The notes under the pieces are model-generated. The model made no database searches and was not told the DNA's origin. It saw only the letters and a list, made by a program, of their open reading frames with translations. 45,677 nucleotides of DNA, taken from a virus. The position numbers and the translations under genes are program-made. Shown here in pieces: positions 32,583-39,021 of the stretch. The DNA is taken from positions 1-45,677 of the IMG/VR virus record IMGVR_UViG_3300047459_000072; one strand, written 5' to 3'. Numbering within the stretch: position 1 is the first letter of the stretch; each line of letters opens with the position of its first letter.

Positions 32583-33145
32583 GAGATATATTTGCAAAAT
32601 CCATGACCAAGTTTTTCCGTTTCATTGCGGATACATTTTTTGCAAATAGATACGGACACAGAGCAGTTGTATTAGAAACAGTTGCAGGAGTGCCAGGCAT
32701 GGTTGCTGGTATGTGGTTACACCTCAAAAGTCTCAGGAAAATGAAGACTGGTTGGGGGCCTCAGATACGAGAAATGTTAGCAGAAGCAGAGAATGAAAGA
32801 ATGCACCTAATGTTTTTCATAGAAATTGCAAATCCAAACTGGTTTGAAAGATACCTAGTTTTGTTTGCACAAATGATTTTTATGTTGTTTTACTTCTTAG
32901 TTTACATAGTGGACTTTAGAACTGCACATAGAATGATTGCATACTTTGAACAAGAAGCAGTCAAATCATACACTGAGTATTTAAGACTGGTAGAGAGTGG
33001 AGAAGTAGAGAATATACCTGCACCACAACTCGCTATCGATTATTATAAAATGAAGAAGAGTGCTAAACTATCTGACTTAATTAAGAAAGTTAGAGCAGAC
33101 GAAGAACACCATTCTAAAATAAACATGGAGTACAGTAACAAATGA
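32579..33145 (+). CDS. aox: Alternative oxidase (di-iron ubiquinol oxidase)
   Basis: The 188-residue protein has the complete AOX di-iron ligand set: E33 (V-L-E-T-V-A-G-V-P-G), E73 and H76 (N-E-R-M-H), E126 (F-E-Q-E-A-V-K-S-Y-T) and E175/H178 (D-E-E-H-H). A hydrophobic stretch at about 91-112 packs in the membrane. It should oxidise ubiquinol and reduce O2 to water without pumping protons. It is shorter than typical bacterial AOX by trimmed termini, but the core is intact. The cyanophage plastoquinol oxidase PTOX is a relative, so a quinol other than ubiquinol is possible. It lies between cytochrome c and glutaredoxin, with 4-bp overlaps. Confidence 0.93.
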   Translation: MRDIFAKSMTKFFRFIADTFFANRYGHRAVVLETVAGVPGMVAGMWLHLKSLRKMKTGWGPQIREMLAEAENERMHLMFFIEIANPNWFERYLVLFAQMIFMLFYFLVYIVDFRTAHRMIAYFEQEAVKSYTEYLRLVESGEVENIPAPQLAIDYYKMKKSAKLSDLIKKVRADEEHHSKINMEYSNK

Positions 33146-33372
33146 TAGAGATATGGGGAAAAACACAGTGTCCATACTGTGACATGGCAAAGAGACTATG
33201 TGAAACTAATGGATATGATTTTATATATAAACAGTTAGGAGAAGACTTTCAGAGAGAAGACGTATTGGAACAATTTCCTGGCGCCAGAACCTTTCCACAA
33301 ATTATAGTTAATGAAGAAAATATCGGTGGATACACTGAACTTGAAGGACTACATAAAGGTGGACAGTTATAA
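33142..33372 (+). CDS. Glutaredoxin
   Basis: The 76-residue protein is a classical dithiol glutaredoxin with the active site C-P-Y-C near the N-terminus, the T-F-P-Q-I cis-proline loop and the G-G-Y-T-E-L glutathione-binding turn. It can reduce NrdA or other thiol enzymes. It resembles the glutaredoxins of marine T4-like phages. Its start overlaps the oxidase gene by 4 bp. Confidence 0.93.
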   Translation: MIEIWGKTQCPYCDMAKRLCETNGYDFIYKQLGEDFQREDVLEQFPGARTFPQIIVNEENIGGYTELEGLHKGGQL

Positions 33373-33652
33373 ATTATATCTTCCTACTGAAAGGGAACAA
33401 GACGTATACTGTGACAGATACAGACATATGCTTGATACCGTAGATAGGGTAGAAAACGAAGTAAGGATTTACATATGCGGTTTAGATTTTACATACAAAG
33501 ATATTGGGGAAACGCCTTTACCATTCGTGACATTGAATGGGAAGGTTAAGTCTTACGAGAATATATGCAAACATTTAGAATTGCCACATTTAATCAACAA
33601 ACCTAATTACCTAGTAAAAGAAGAGGGAACATACAACAGTGAGTTTAATTAA
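33359..33652 (+). CDS. Hypothetical protein, about 97 aa
   Basis: The GTG at 33359 gives a 14-bp overlap with glutaredoxin and lies about 10 bp after an AAGGA sequence. An ATG at 33311 in the same frame would add 16 residues but overlap further. The protein has Y-K-L-Y-L-P-T-E-R-E and V-R-I-Y-I-C-G-L-D-F, suggesting a small alpha/beta fold. The function is unknown. Confidence 0.55.
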   Translation: MDSYKLYLPTEREQDVYCDRYRHMLDTVDRVENEVRIYICGLDFTYKDIGETPLPFVTLNGKVKSYENICKHLELPHLINKPNYLVKEEGTYNSEFN

Positions 33653-33791
33653 ACTTTTTTGTACAGATTGTCAATCAGAATGTGAGATATATTCTGAAAT
33701 GGACGAACACCATTATCCAATCCAGCATTGTCCTTATTGTGGTGCTGAGATTGACGAAGGTCAACTCGAAGAAATAGATGAAGAAGACTGA
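33639..33791 (+). CDS. Small zinc-ribbon protein, 50 aa
   Basis: The GTG start overlaps the preceding stop by 14 bp. The protein has F-C-T-D-C and a second pair C-P-Y-C-G, spaced as in zinc ribbons or rubredoxin-like knuckles, followed by an acidic tail. It would bind one Zn (or Fe). The role is unknown. Confidence 0.6.
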   Translation: MSLIKLFCTDCQSECEIYSEMDEHHYPIQHCPYCGAEIDEGQLEEIDEED

Positions 33792-33942
33792 GCATATAGG
33801 ATTCCCGTTACCGTCAGAAATGTTCCATGACATACCAGTCATAAATATAGATGAGGAATGGGATAAACATTATGCGGCCACAAAACTGCTTGATATCCCA
33901 TTGAAGTGTCCAAAGTGTGGAGAAAAGTTAAGAAATGCCTGA
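33778..33942 (+). CDS. Second small zinc-ribbon-like protein, 54 aa
   Basis: The ATG overlaps the previous gene by 14 bp, and the end overlaps the COQ4 gene by 8 bp. The C-terminus has L-K-C-P-K-C-G-E-K-L, a single zinc knuckle that might complete a site by dimerising or by joining another protein. The function is unknown. Confidence 0.55.
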   Translation: MKKTEHIGFPLPSEMFHDIPVINIDEEWDKHYAATKLLDIPLKCPKCGEKLRNA

Positions 33943-34639
33943 AAAAGTCTACAAAGCCTACGAAATTAATATACCTGCAGGGATATCTGCAATCAAACGT
34001 CTTATAAAAAACAAAGGTGACACACAGGCCTATGTTGAGATAAATGTCGCATTTAACGGTAAGGGATATAAAAAGATAATTGAGGAATGGCAAGAAACTC
34101 CTCAAGGTAAAAGATATCTAAAAGGTGAGAGACTACCATTAAATAAGAAATTTAAGAAAGGTACAGTTGGTGCAGTAAGACAAGAGTTTCTTGGTAACTG
34201 GGATAAAACAAGTGACATAACAAGTTTACATGTACCACCTAATCCAAACATGGCATATGCTTATTGGAATATGGATTTACATGACGTATCACACATAATG
34301 ACAGATTATGGACAGGACGGAATAGGTGAACTTTGTAGAATAGAATTTGAGATAAATCAAGCATACCAAAGAGGATTTAAAATTATCTCATGGTTATTTC
34401 AACTAAAAGTCATGTCCCTCAGTTTCAAAAGATTCCGTAAAGTCAGAAGATATATCAGAGAAGCACAACAACGTGCAAAATTATGTGATGATATGTACAT
34501 GATAAATTGGTTTGATTACTTAGACAAACCATATGACTATGTCAAAAAAGAGGTAGCACAAATACCACCTGTTAAAGTATACAATCCCGAAGACGAATCA
34601 TTCAAAAGATTAAGCAAATGGTTAGGTAGATATTTCTAA
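33935..34639 (+). CDS. coq4: COQ4-like ubiquinone biosynthesis protein
   Basis: The 234-residue protein has the COQ4 hallmark HDxxH-x11-E: H116-D-V-S-H120 followed by E132 in G-Q-D-G-I-G-E. The motif is flanked by the usual helical M-A-Y-A-Y-W-N-M-D-L and E-I-N-Q-A-Y-Q-R-G segments. COQ4 binds a metal through this motif and takes part in ubiquinone head-group maturation. Recent work on the family assigns it the oxidative decarboxylation at ring carbon C1. Length and helix-rich character fit. Only 0.8 kb separates it from the alternative oxidase in the same overlapping gene chain, which supports a shared quinone theme. A purely structural relative cannot be excluded. Confidence 0.82.
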   Translation: MPEKVYKAYEINIPAGISAIKRLIKNKGDTQAYVEINVAFNGKGYKKIIEEWQETPQGKRYLKGERLPLNKKFKKGTVGAVRQEFLGNWDKTSDITSLHVPPNPNMAYAYWNMDLHDVSHIMTDYGQDGIGELCRIEFEINQAYQRGFKIISWLFQLKVMSLSFKRFRKVRRYIREAQQRAKLCDDMYMINWFDYLDKPYDYVKKEVAQIPPVKVYNPEDESFKRLSKWLGRYF

Positions 34640-34818
34640 TGAGATTATTGATATTACAGAAAGAGAAAGCACGTCTTATGCGTGACAGGAGTCCATTCGG
34701 AACTCCTAGGTGGGTCATAGAAGAAATGGTAGACGGAAAGTGGAGAAGTACAAAAGTTTACAGTAAAATATGGTATAAGAAAGAAAGAGTGATTGAGTTA
34801 AATGAGGGTCTACAGTAG
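34639..34818 (+). CDS. Small basic protein, 59 aa
   Basis: The ATG overlaps the COQ4 stop by one base. The product is basic and rich in Arg, Lys and Trp (T-P-R-W-V-I-E-E-M-V-D-G-K-W-R). No family is recognised. The next gene starts inside its last codons. Confidence 0.55.
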   Translation: MRLLILQKEKARLMRDRSPFGTPRWVIEEMVDGKWRSTKVYSKIWYKKERVIELNEGLQ

Positions 34819-35131
34819 ATATAAAGCACTGAAAGAGAGTGCTTGTTACTACGCAAGAGAGTTAGGTATTCAGGATTCTCGGAAGATTCGTGTACATATC
34901 TATCGCCTACCACACCCACACCCAAAACAAGGTTATATTGAGTACCCAATACACGGAAAACTAAGAGATATATCAATATATGTCAAATTAGACGATGAAA
35001 GGGAGATAACCCTTGCACATGAAATGGTGCATGTCCGTCAAGTCCTTGCCAGGCAAGGGATAGACGAGGTTGAAGCAGAGAAAATAGGTCAAAAAATAGC
35101 GGAAAAGCGCTTGACAATGACCCTATTTTAA
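34802..35131 (+). CDS. Small zincin-type metallopeptidase-like protein
   Basis: The 109-residue protein has the zinc metallopeptidase motif H-E-M-V-H (HExxH) in L-A-H-E-M-V-H-V-R-Q. A downstream D-E-V-E-A-E could give the third zinc ligand, as in SprT-like or minimal gluzincin domains. It might process a phage or host protein. Its last codons also contain the TTGACA-like half of the promoter element upstream of the nucleotidase gene. Confidence 0.7.
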   Translation: MRVYSRYKALKESACYYARELGIQDSRKIRVHIYRLPHPHPKQGYIEYPIHGKLRDISIYVKLDDEREITLAHEMVHVRQVLARQGIDEVEAEKIGQKIAEKRLTMTLF

Positions 35132-35145
35132 TGTTAGCCTATACA
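35111..35145 (+). promoter_or_regulatory. Promoter-like element shared with position 45504
   Basis: TTGACAATGACCC followed by GTTAGCC and TATACA occurs here and, with TATAAT, at 45504-45539. The TTGACA-to-TATACA spacing (23 bp) is too long for ordinary sigma70, so either TGACCC acts as -35 or another factor reads it. TATACA ends 1 bp before the first ATG and 4 bp before the second ATG of the nucleotidase gene. Confidence 0.45.
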
Positions 35146-35146
35146 C

Positions 35147-35701
35147 ATGATGAAAAAAGAAGTGAAATTAGAAACAATCTTTATTGACATGGACGGAGTC
35201 CTAGTTGACTTCATTAAGGGTGTATCTGAAATGATAGGAAAACCCCTTACTGCTGACGCTAAAGGTCACACTGAATATGACGAAAGAAAACAAGAATTAA
35301 CTGACAAAAGACTGTTCAGAAACTTACCACCAATGGTTGATTACCATGAACTAATCGGATATGTAAAACATACTGGTGTTCCTTGGGAAATCTTGACAGC
35401 CGCTGGTGCGATAAACAGAAGAACAGTTGTGTATGATAAGCAAGAGTGGATTAAACAGTGGGTTGACCCATTTGTTGTCACTACTTGTACTTACAGTGGT
35501 AGTCAGAAAGCTGCCTTTGCTATTGAAGGTGCAGTCTTGATTGACGACAGACAAAAGAACATTGACGCTTGGGTTGAAGCGGGTGGTATCGGTATAGTTC
35601 ACACTAGTGCCGCTAACACTATCGAACAACTTAAAGCATTAAGAAATGGTGGTAATATCCTTGACTTTCAAAAGGAAGTTGCGGTTACTAACCACGTTTG
35701 A
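35147..35701 (+). CDS. 5'(3')-deoxyribonucleotidase (HAD family, NT5C-like)
   Basis: The 184-residue protein opens with the HAD nucleophile motif D-M-D-G-V-L-V-D-F. It then has an I-L-T-A-A-G motif II strand, a lysine-bearing Q-K-A-A-F segment and L-I-D-D-R motif IV, the pattern of NT5C deoxyribonucleotidases. It should dephosphorylate (d)NMPs and help balance nucleotide pools alongside ThyX and ribonucleotide reductase. Two ATGs (35147, 35150) are possible starts, both next to the promoter-like element. Confidence 0.85.
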   Translation: MMKKEVKLETIFIDMDGVLVDFIKGVSEMIGKPLTADAKGHTEYDERKQELTDKRLFRNLPPMVDYHELIGYVKHTGVPWEILTAAGAINRRTVVYDKQEWIKQWVDPFVVTTCTYSGSQKAAFAIEGAVLIDDRQKNIDAWVEAGGIGIVHTSAANTIEQLKALRNGGNILDFQKEVAVTNHV

Positions 35702-35928
35702 TTGGTGTGAGTGGTGTGTGGAACCTTCATTGCGAAGATGACTATAAGCACAAGAAGCAACAGAAAACCGCCCGTTGTACTCACCAATTTTGAGGGGTCA
35801 ATATGCTTAGGGGTATTGAATAGTGGTTGAATCCACACTCTCTTGGACGGGTCTTGAGCATGTGCGCCCAGTTATACGTCCGTAGGAAAAAATACAATAA
35901 CTGAAATTGCGAGACGATTTTTCGGTGT
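35702..35928 (+). ncRNA. Candidate structured RNA between nucleotidase and iscU
   Basis: These roughly 230 bp carry no gene but have many complementary segments. An outer helix pairs 35701-35712 with 35779-35788 (10 bp with a 2-nt bulge), and hairpins pair 35798-35803 with 35814-35819 and 35823-35826 with 35833-35836. GGACG (35845-35849) can pair with CGTCC (35877-35881), while CAGTTAT (35869-35875) lies in that loop and pairs with ATAACTG (35897-35903), forming an H-type pseudoknot. A terminator follows directly. I could not match it to tmRNA, RNase P RNA, 6S RNA or a group I intron. It could be an RNA in its own right or a leader for iscU. Confidence 0.5.
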
Positions 35929-35965
35929 GGGAGTTTAGTCTTTAAAGAAACTCCCCTATTTTTTT
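35929..35965 (+). terminator. Rho-independent terminator
   Basis: A perfect 8-bp inverted repeat GGGAGTTT (35929-35936) / AAACTCCC (35948-35955) with an 11-nt loop is followed by CTA and a run of T at 35959-35965. This is a textbook intrinsic terminator for the nucleotidase/structured-RNA transcript. It isolates iscU, which then has its own promoter. Confidence 0.85.
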
Positions 35966-35966
35966 A

Positions 35967-35974
35967 TATAAATA
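35967..35974 (+). promoter_or_regulatory. T4-type late promoter TATAAATA next to iscU start
   Basis: A perfect TATAAATA lies directly after the terminator T-run. The ATG at 35979 is 5 bp after its last base, so the expected +1 falls within one base of the start codon and the iscU mRNA would be leaderless. Confidence 0.55.
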
Positions 35975-35978
35975 AAAC

Positions 35979-36416
35979 ATGGCATATAGTAAAAAGGTAG
36001 TAGACAGATTTGAAGACGTATTAGCTAATCCTGAGAAACATGCAGTCGGTAGGTTCGACCCTAAAGACCCTAATGTTGCAACAGGACTAGTAGGTGCACC
36101 AGCATGTGGTGACGTTATGAAACTTGACCTAAAAATGAATGGGGATATTATAGAAGATGTCAAATTCAAAACTTATGGATGCGGTTCTGCTATCGCATCA
36201 TCAACCATGTTTGTTGAAATGCTCAAAGGTAGAACAATTGAACAGGCAAAACAAATTAAAGATAAAGATATTGCAGAGGCTCTTGAGTTGCCTGCCATCA
36301 AACTCCATTGTTCTGTCCTTGCTGAGGAAGGAATCCATAAAGCAATAGAAAACTGGGAAGAAAAACTTGCCCATAGGAAACATAATTATGCAAACAGTGA
36401 CGAAGGACTTTCCTAA
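35979..36416 (+). CDS. iscU: Iron-sulfur cluster scaffold IscU
   Basis: The 145-residue protein keeps all residues of the IscU scaffold: C43 with D45 (G-A-P-A-C-G-D), C68 (Y-G-C-G-S-A) and H110-C111 (L-H-C-S-V-L-A). It also has L-P-A-I-K at 104-108, the counterpart of the LPPVK peptide recognised by the HscA chaperone. It should assemble [2Fe-2S] clusters with a host cysteine desulfurase. This could serve the phage radical SAM enzyme or rescue host Fe-S metabolism. It sits alone behind a terminator and a late promoter, and overlaps the next oxygenase gene by 29 bp. Confidence 0.95.
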   Translation: MAYSKKVVDRFEDVLANPEKHAVGRFDPKDPNVATGLVGAPACGDVMKLDLKMNGDIIEDVKFKTYGCGSAIASSTMFVEMLKGRTIEQAKQIKDKDIAEALELPAIKLHCSVLAEEGIHKAIENWEEKLAHRKHNYANSDEGLS

Positions 36417-37017
36417 CGGGGAATCCGTAGAACTTAACAATAATTTTATAATGCACTGCAGAGGATTCTTTGACGACAGAGAATGCGATTCATTAATTGA
36501 ATATTGGCATTGTGTAAAAGATAATGGTCAGATTAATGTACGTGGACAATATGACACAAACAACCAGTTAGAAAAATCAGATACTTCAACTCCGTCTTAT
36601 GCTAAACTACCACCCACCGAAGAAGCTAGATTCTCAGACCGCAATTCTGAATTAGTAAGAAAGATTCAAGACGACATATTACCAATATATACAGAACATT
36701 ACTTTCAAGAACTAAGAGACCTTATAAAAGTGATTGAGCCTCCGAAGGTACAACGAACAGAACCAGGCGAAGGATATCATTTATGGCATTGTGAGACAAT
36801 GGGTAGAGAAACACGTGATAGAGTATTAGCATATATGTTATATCTTAATGACGTTGACGAGGGTGGTGAAACAGAATTCTTATATCAACATTGTAGATAC
36901 AAACCAAAGAAGGGTGACTTCTTGGTATGGCCAGGCTACTTTACACACGTCCACAGAGGTAATCCACCTATCTCAGGGCATAAATATATAACCACTGGTT
37001 GGATTGAGTGGTCATAG
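36388..37017 (+). CDS. 2OG-Fe(II) oxygenase, prolyl-4-hydroxylase type
   Basis: The ATG at 36388 is chosen over an upstream TTG inside iscU. The C-terminal double-stranded beta-helix has W-H-C-E (HxE iron motif), Y-L-N-D-V-D-E-G-G-E-T-E-F, G-D-F-L-V-W-P, T-H-V-H-R-G (distal His) and G-H-K-Y-I (2OG-binding Lys). This is the classic P4H arrangement. The substrate is unknown. Confidence 0.87.
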   Translation: MQTVTKDFPNGESVELNNNFIMHCRGFFDDRECDSLIEYWHCVKDNGQINVRGQYDTNNQLEKSDTSTPSYAKLPPTEEARFSDRNSELVRKIQDDILPIYTEHYFQELRDLIKVIEPPKVQRTEPGEGYHLWHCETMGRETRDRVLAYMLYLNDVDEGGETEFLYQHCRYKPKKGDFLVWPGYFTHVHRGNPPISGHKYITTGWIEWS

Positions 37018-37026
37018 GAGAAACAT

Positions 37027-37173
37027 ATGGAACATTTACATAAATTTCTAGATTGGCATGAACAACAAGTATACAAATATATGGACTTCTTTAACATTAG
37101 TGAATACCACGCAATGTGGATATCATTTGCAAAAGGATTCTTATTGGCATTATTATTAGTATGGATTTTTTAA
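37027..37173 (+). CDS. Small membrane protein, 48 aa
   Basis: An AGGAGAAAC site precedes the ATG. The protein has a hydrophilic N-terminus rich in His and Tyr and a C-terminal membrane span (A-K-G-F-L-L-A-L-L-L-V-W-I-F). It overlaps the next gene by 13 bp. The function is unknown. Confidence 0.65.
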   Translation: MEHLHKFLDWHEQQVYKYMDFFNISEYHAMWISFAKGFLLALLLVWIF

Positions 37174-37406
37174 AACGACAATTTTGGAACCTATGGTCAT
37201 GGATAAAATCATTATTCATGACACGTTACATTGTGTCTGTATCGTATAACGCCGAATGGGGTGACAAAGACGATAGAGTTTACACTGGTGTAAGAAAGAT
37301 AATCACGAAGAAAGAGAAATTTCTATCTTTCATTGATTCGGATAAGAGACCAGTAGAGATTCGTGGAGCTGCTGGACTCAATTATAAAATAGAGGTAGAG
37401 GACTAA
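37161..37406 (+). CDS. Conserved marine phage protein, 81 aa
   Basis: The ATG at 37161 lies inside the end of the previous gene and gives the best-conserved form. An amphipathic Trp-rich N-terminus is followed by Y-I-V-S-V-S-Y-N-A-E-W-G-D-K-D and F-L-S-F-I-D-S-D-K-R-P-V-E-I-R ending G-L-N-Y-K-I-E-V. Proteins of this form are conserved in marine T4-like phages without known function. One-base overlap with the spanin gene that follows. Confidence 0.65.
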   Translation: MDFLKRQFWNLWSWIKSLFMTRYIVSVSYNAEWGDKDDRVYTGVRKIITKKEKFLSFIDSDKRPVEIRGAAGLNYKIEVED

Positions 37407-37789
37407 TGCAGAATTTATTAATTGGTCTGTTGGTTGCACTAGGATTGTTCAGTTATTATATGTACAATCAGAATCAGACCTTGACTGCTAACAATATCAA
37501 GTTAGAAAGTGCAGTAGAAGAACAGAAACAGGCTATGGACGCCTTGAGAGAGTCATATGAGAGACAAGGTAAATCTCTTATGAACATGAGTCGTAGAAAT
37601 GCGGAAATAGAGGCAGAGAAAGCTGAATACTTAGCAATCTTTGCTAGACATAATCTAGATATGCTTGCATTGAAAAAGCCAGGGTTGATAACCAACAGGT
37701 TTAACAATGGAAGTGAAAAAGTAATGGAGAGTATGGAAGATGATACAGAAGAACTTTATAAGCTTACTGTTCCTGACAATAGCGATTAG
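37406..37789 (+). CDS. Inner-membrane spanin (Rz-like)
   Basis: The 127-residue protein has one N-terminal membrane anchor (L-L-I-G-L-L-V-A-L-G-L-F) and a long periplasmic coiled coil (N-N-I-K-L-E-S-A-V-E-E-Q-K-Q-A-M), the plan of an i-spanin. The gene for a lipoprotein starts inside its last 50 bp in another frame, the typical overlapped Rz/Rz1 arrangement. Together they would fuse inner and outer membranes at lysis, after the lysozyme encoded at 5782 has acted. The assignment rests on topology and gene overlap. Confidence 0.7.
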   Translation: MQNLLIGLLVALGLFSYYMYNQNQTLTANNIKLESAVEEQKQAMDALRESYERQGKSLMNMSRRNAEIEAEKAEYLAIFARHNLDMLALKKPGLITNRFNNGSEKVMESMEDDTEELYKLTVPDNSD

Positions 37790-38288
37790 TGGTTGTTCAC
37801 TAATACCAACGAAACAGATAGAAATATCTTCCAAACCAATTCAGATTGATATTATGCAACCTGATTTACCACGTCCTGTTAATTTGACAGCACCTCAATG
37901 GTGGGTAGTATCAACAGCTAAGATAACAAATCCATGTAGGAAGACTATATCATTTGACCCTAAGAAGTTTGATGATAAAGGTGTAGAACAACTCAAGAGA
38001 CCTAAGTCATGTGATAAGTCAGAGACAGAAAATCCTGATTGGCCTGACGGTTATACATACTTAGATAGATTCCTAGATGAAATGAAGGAACAAAATAATG
38101 GTGAAGTATTGTTTGTTGCAACTACTATCGGTGATTACGAAATCATGGCAGAAGATATGCAAGAAATCAAAAGATATATTAATCAATTAGGTGAAGTAAT
38201 AATTTATTATCGTAATGTAACTATGCCCAACGGAGACAAAGGAGTGGGTGTAGGTGTGAAAAAGAATGAAAAGTCAAAGACAGACTAG
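37740..38288 (+). CDS. Outer-membrane lipoprotein spanin (Rz1-like)
   Basis: The 182-residue protein has a signal peptide with lipobox (A-I-S-G-C), then a Pro-rich mature start and a mixed alpha/beta domain. Its start lies within the i-spanin gene. As an outer-membrane lipoprotein it would contact the i-spanin coiled coil. It is larger than Rz1 of lambda, as is common in marine T4-like phages. The end overlaps the following oxygenase gene by 23 bp. Confidence 0.68.
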   Translation: MIQKNFISLLFLTIAISGCSLIPTKQIEISSKPIQIDIMQPDLPRPVNLTAPQWWVVSTAKITNPCRKTISFDPKKFDDKGVEQLKRPKSCDKSETENPDWPDGYTYLDRFLDEMKEQNNGEVLFVATTIGDYEIMAEDMQEIKRYINQLGEVIIYYRNVTMPNGDKGVGVGVKKNEKSKTD

Positions 38289-39021
38289 AGATTACAGACC
38301 ATTAGACGTTAGAAAGACGGAGTTATTCACAACTCCGTTTTATACTATGAAGTTCATAGCAGACTACGAAGAGATAGTTAGAGATGTTCGTAGAGCAATC
38401 AAAGAAGTTGAACTAGAATTTGGTGACGATAAATCAAGAAACTACACTACCTATTTCAATAGGGAACTCCACGACAGATTCATTACAGATAAAGAGTGGT
38501 GCAAGAATCTAGCAACCACACTCAAAGATACCTATGTCGATTTAATGCATAAAGAATTCTTGTTCAGTCCAAGAGAATTACAACTAACAAGGGATAAAGT
38601 GCATTTAATGTTGTGGGTAAATAGATACACAGAAGACCATGTCCACACTGCACACAATCATAAGGGTTCTAAGATATCAGGGACATTCTATGTAAAAACA
38701 GGTCAACCATGTGCACCCATTGTATTTGAGAGTCCTACAGAATATGCAAACATGTTATTTGCTACAAAAGATTTACAGATAGAAGAAGGCCAAATGAGTC
38801 ATTTCGGTACACCTGCAGTGCAGAAGGAAATGCACTATCAACCAAACAATGGTGACATAGCAATGTGGCCTGCTTATTTGTATCACCACGTACCAAGACA
38901 AGACGACCAAAAAGAACGAATATCAATCAGTTTTAATCTAGACCACCATGACAATTTAGGTTATGGATACTCAGACGAAGTGCTAGATAGACTAGACTAC
39001 GGATTTTTACACCATGAGTAG
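38266..39021 (+). CDS. 2OG-Fe(II) oxygenase (2OG-FeII_Oxy_5 type)
   Basis: The 251-residue protein contains H-T-A-H-N-H-K-G-S-K-I-S-G-T-F-Y-V (HxH region then the conserved SG-x-FYV), a G-D-I-A-M-W-P strand, Y-H-H-V-P-R and E-R-I-S-I-S-F-N-L-D. This matches the putative 2OG/Fe(II) family common in marine phages and bacteria. The substrate is unknown. It overlaps both neighbours. Confidence 0.82.
   Translation: MKSQRQTRDYRPLDVRKTELFTTPFYTMKFIADYEEIVRDVRRAIKEVELEFGDDKSRNYTTYFNRELHDRFITDKEWCKNLATTLKDTYVDLMHKEFLFSPRELQLTRDKVHLMLWVNRYTEDHVHTAHNHKGSKISGTFYVKTGQPCAPIVFESPTEYANMLFATKDLQIEEGQMSHFGTPAVQKEMHYQPNNGDIAMWPAYLYHHVPRQDDQKERISISFNLDHHDNLGYGYSDEVLDRLDYGFLHHE

Noticed and set aside
32579-33145. 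Reading the oxidase as cyanophage PTOX and the phage as a cyanophage
   Set aside because: No psbA, psbD, hli, petE or other photosystem gene is seen, while cytochrome c of c4/c553 type, COQ4 (ubiquinone) and a proteobacterial-type porin point to a heterotrophic Gram-negative host. A cyanophage cannot be fully excluded from a partial genome.
35702-35965. tmRNA, RNase P RNA, 6S RNA or group I intron
   Set aside because: There is no tRNA-like end, no GAGGAAAGTCC core, no 6S-like long open duplex and no P/Q/R/S intron elements. A short ACAGAAAACCG match to RNase P is in the wrong context.
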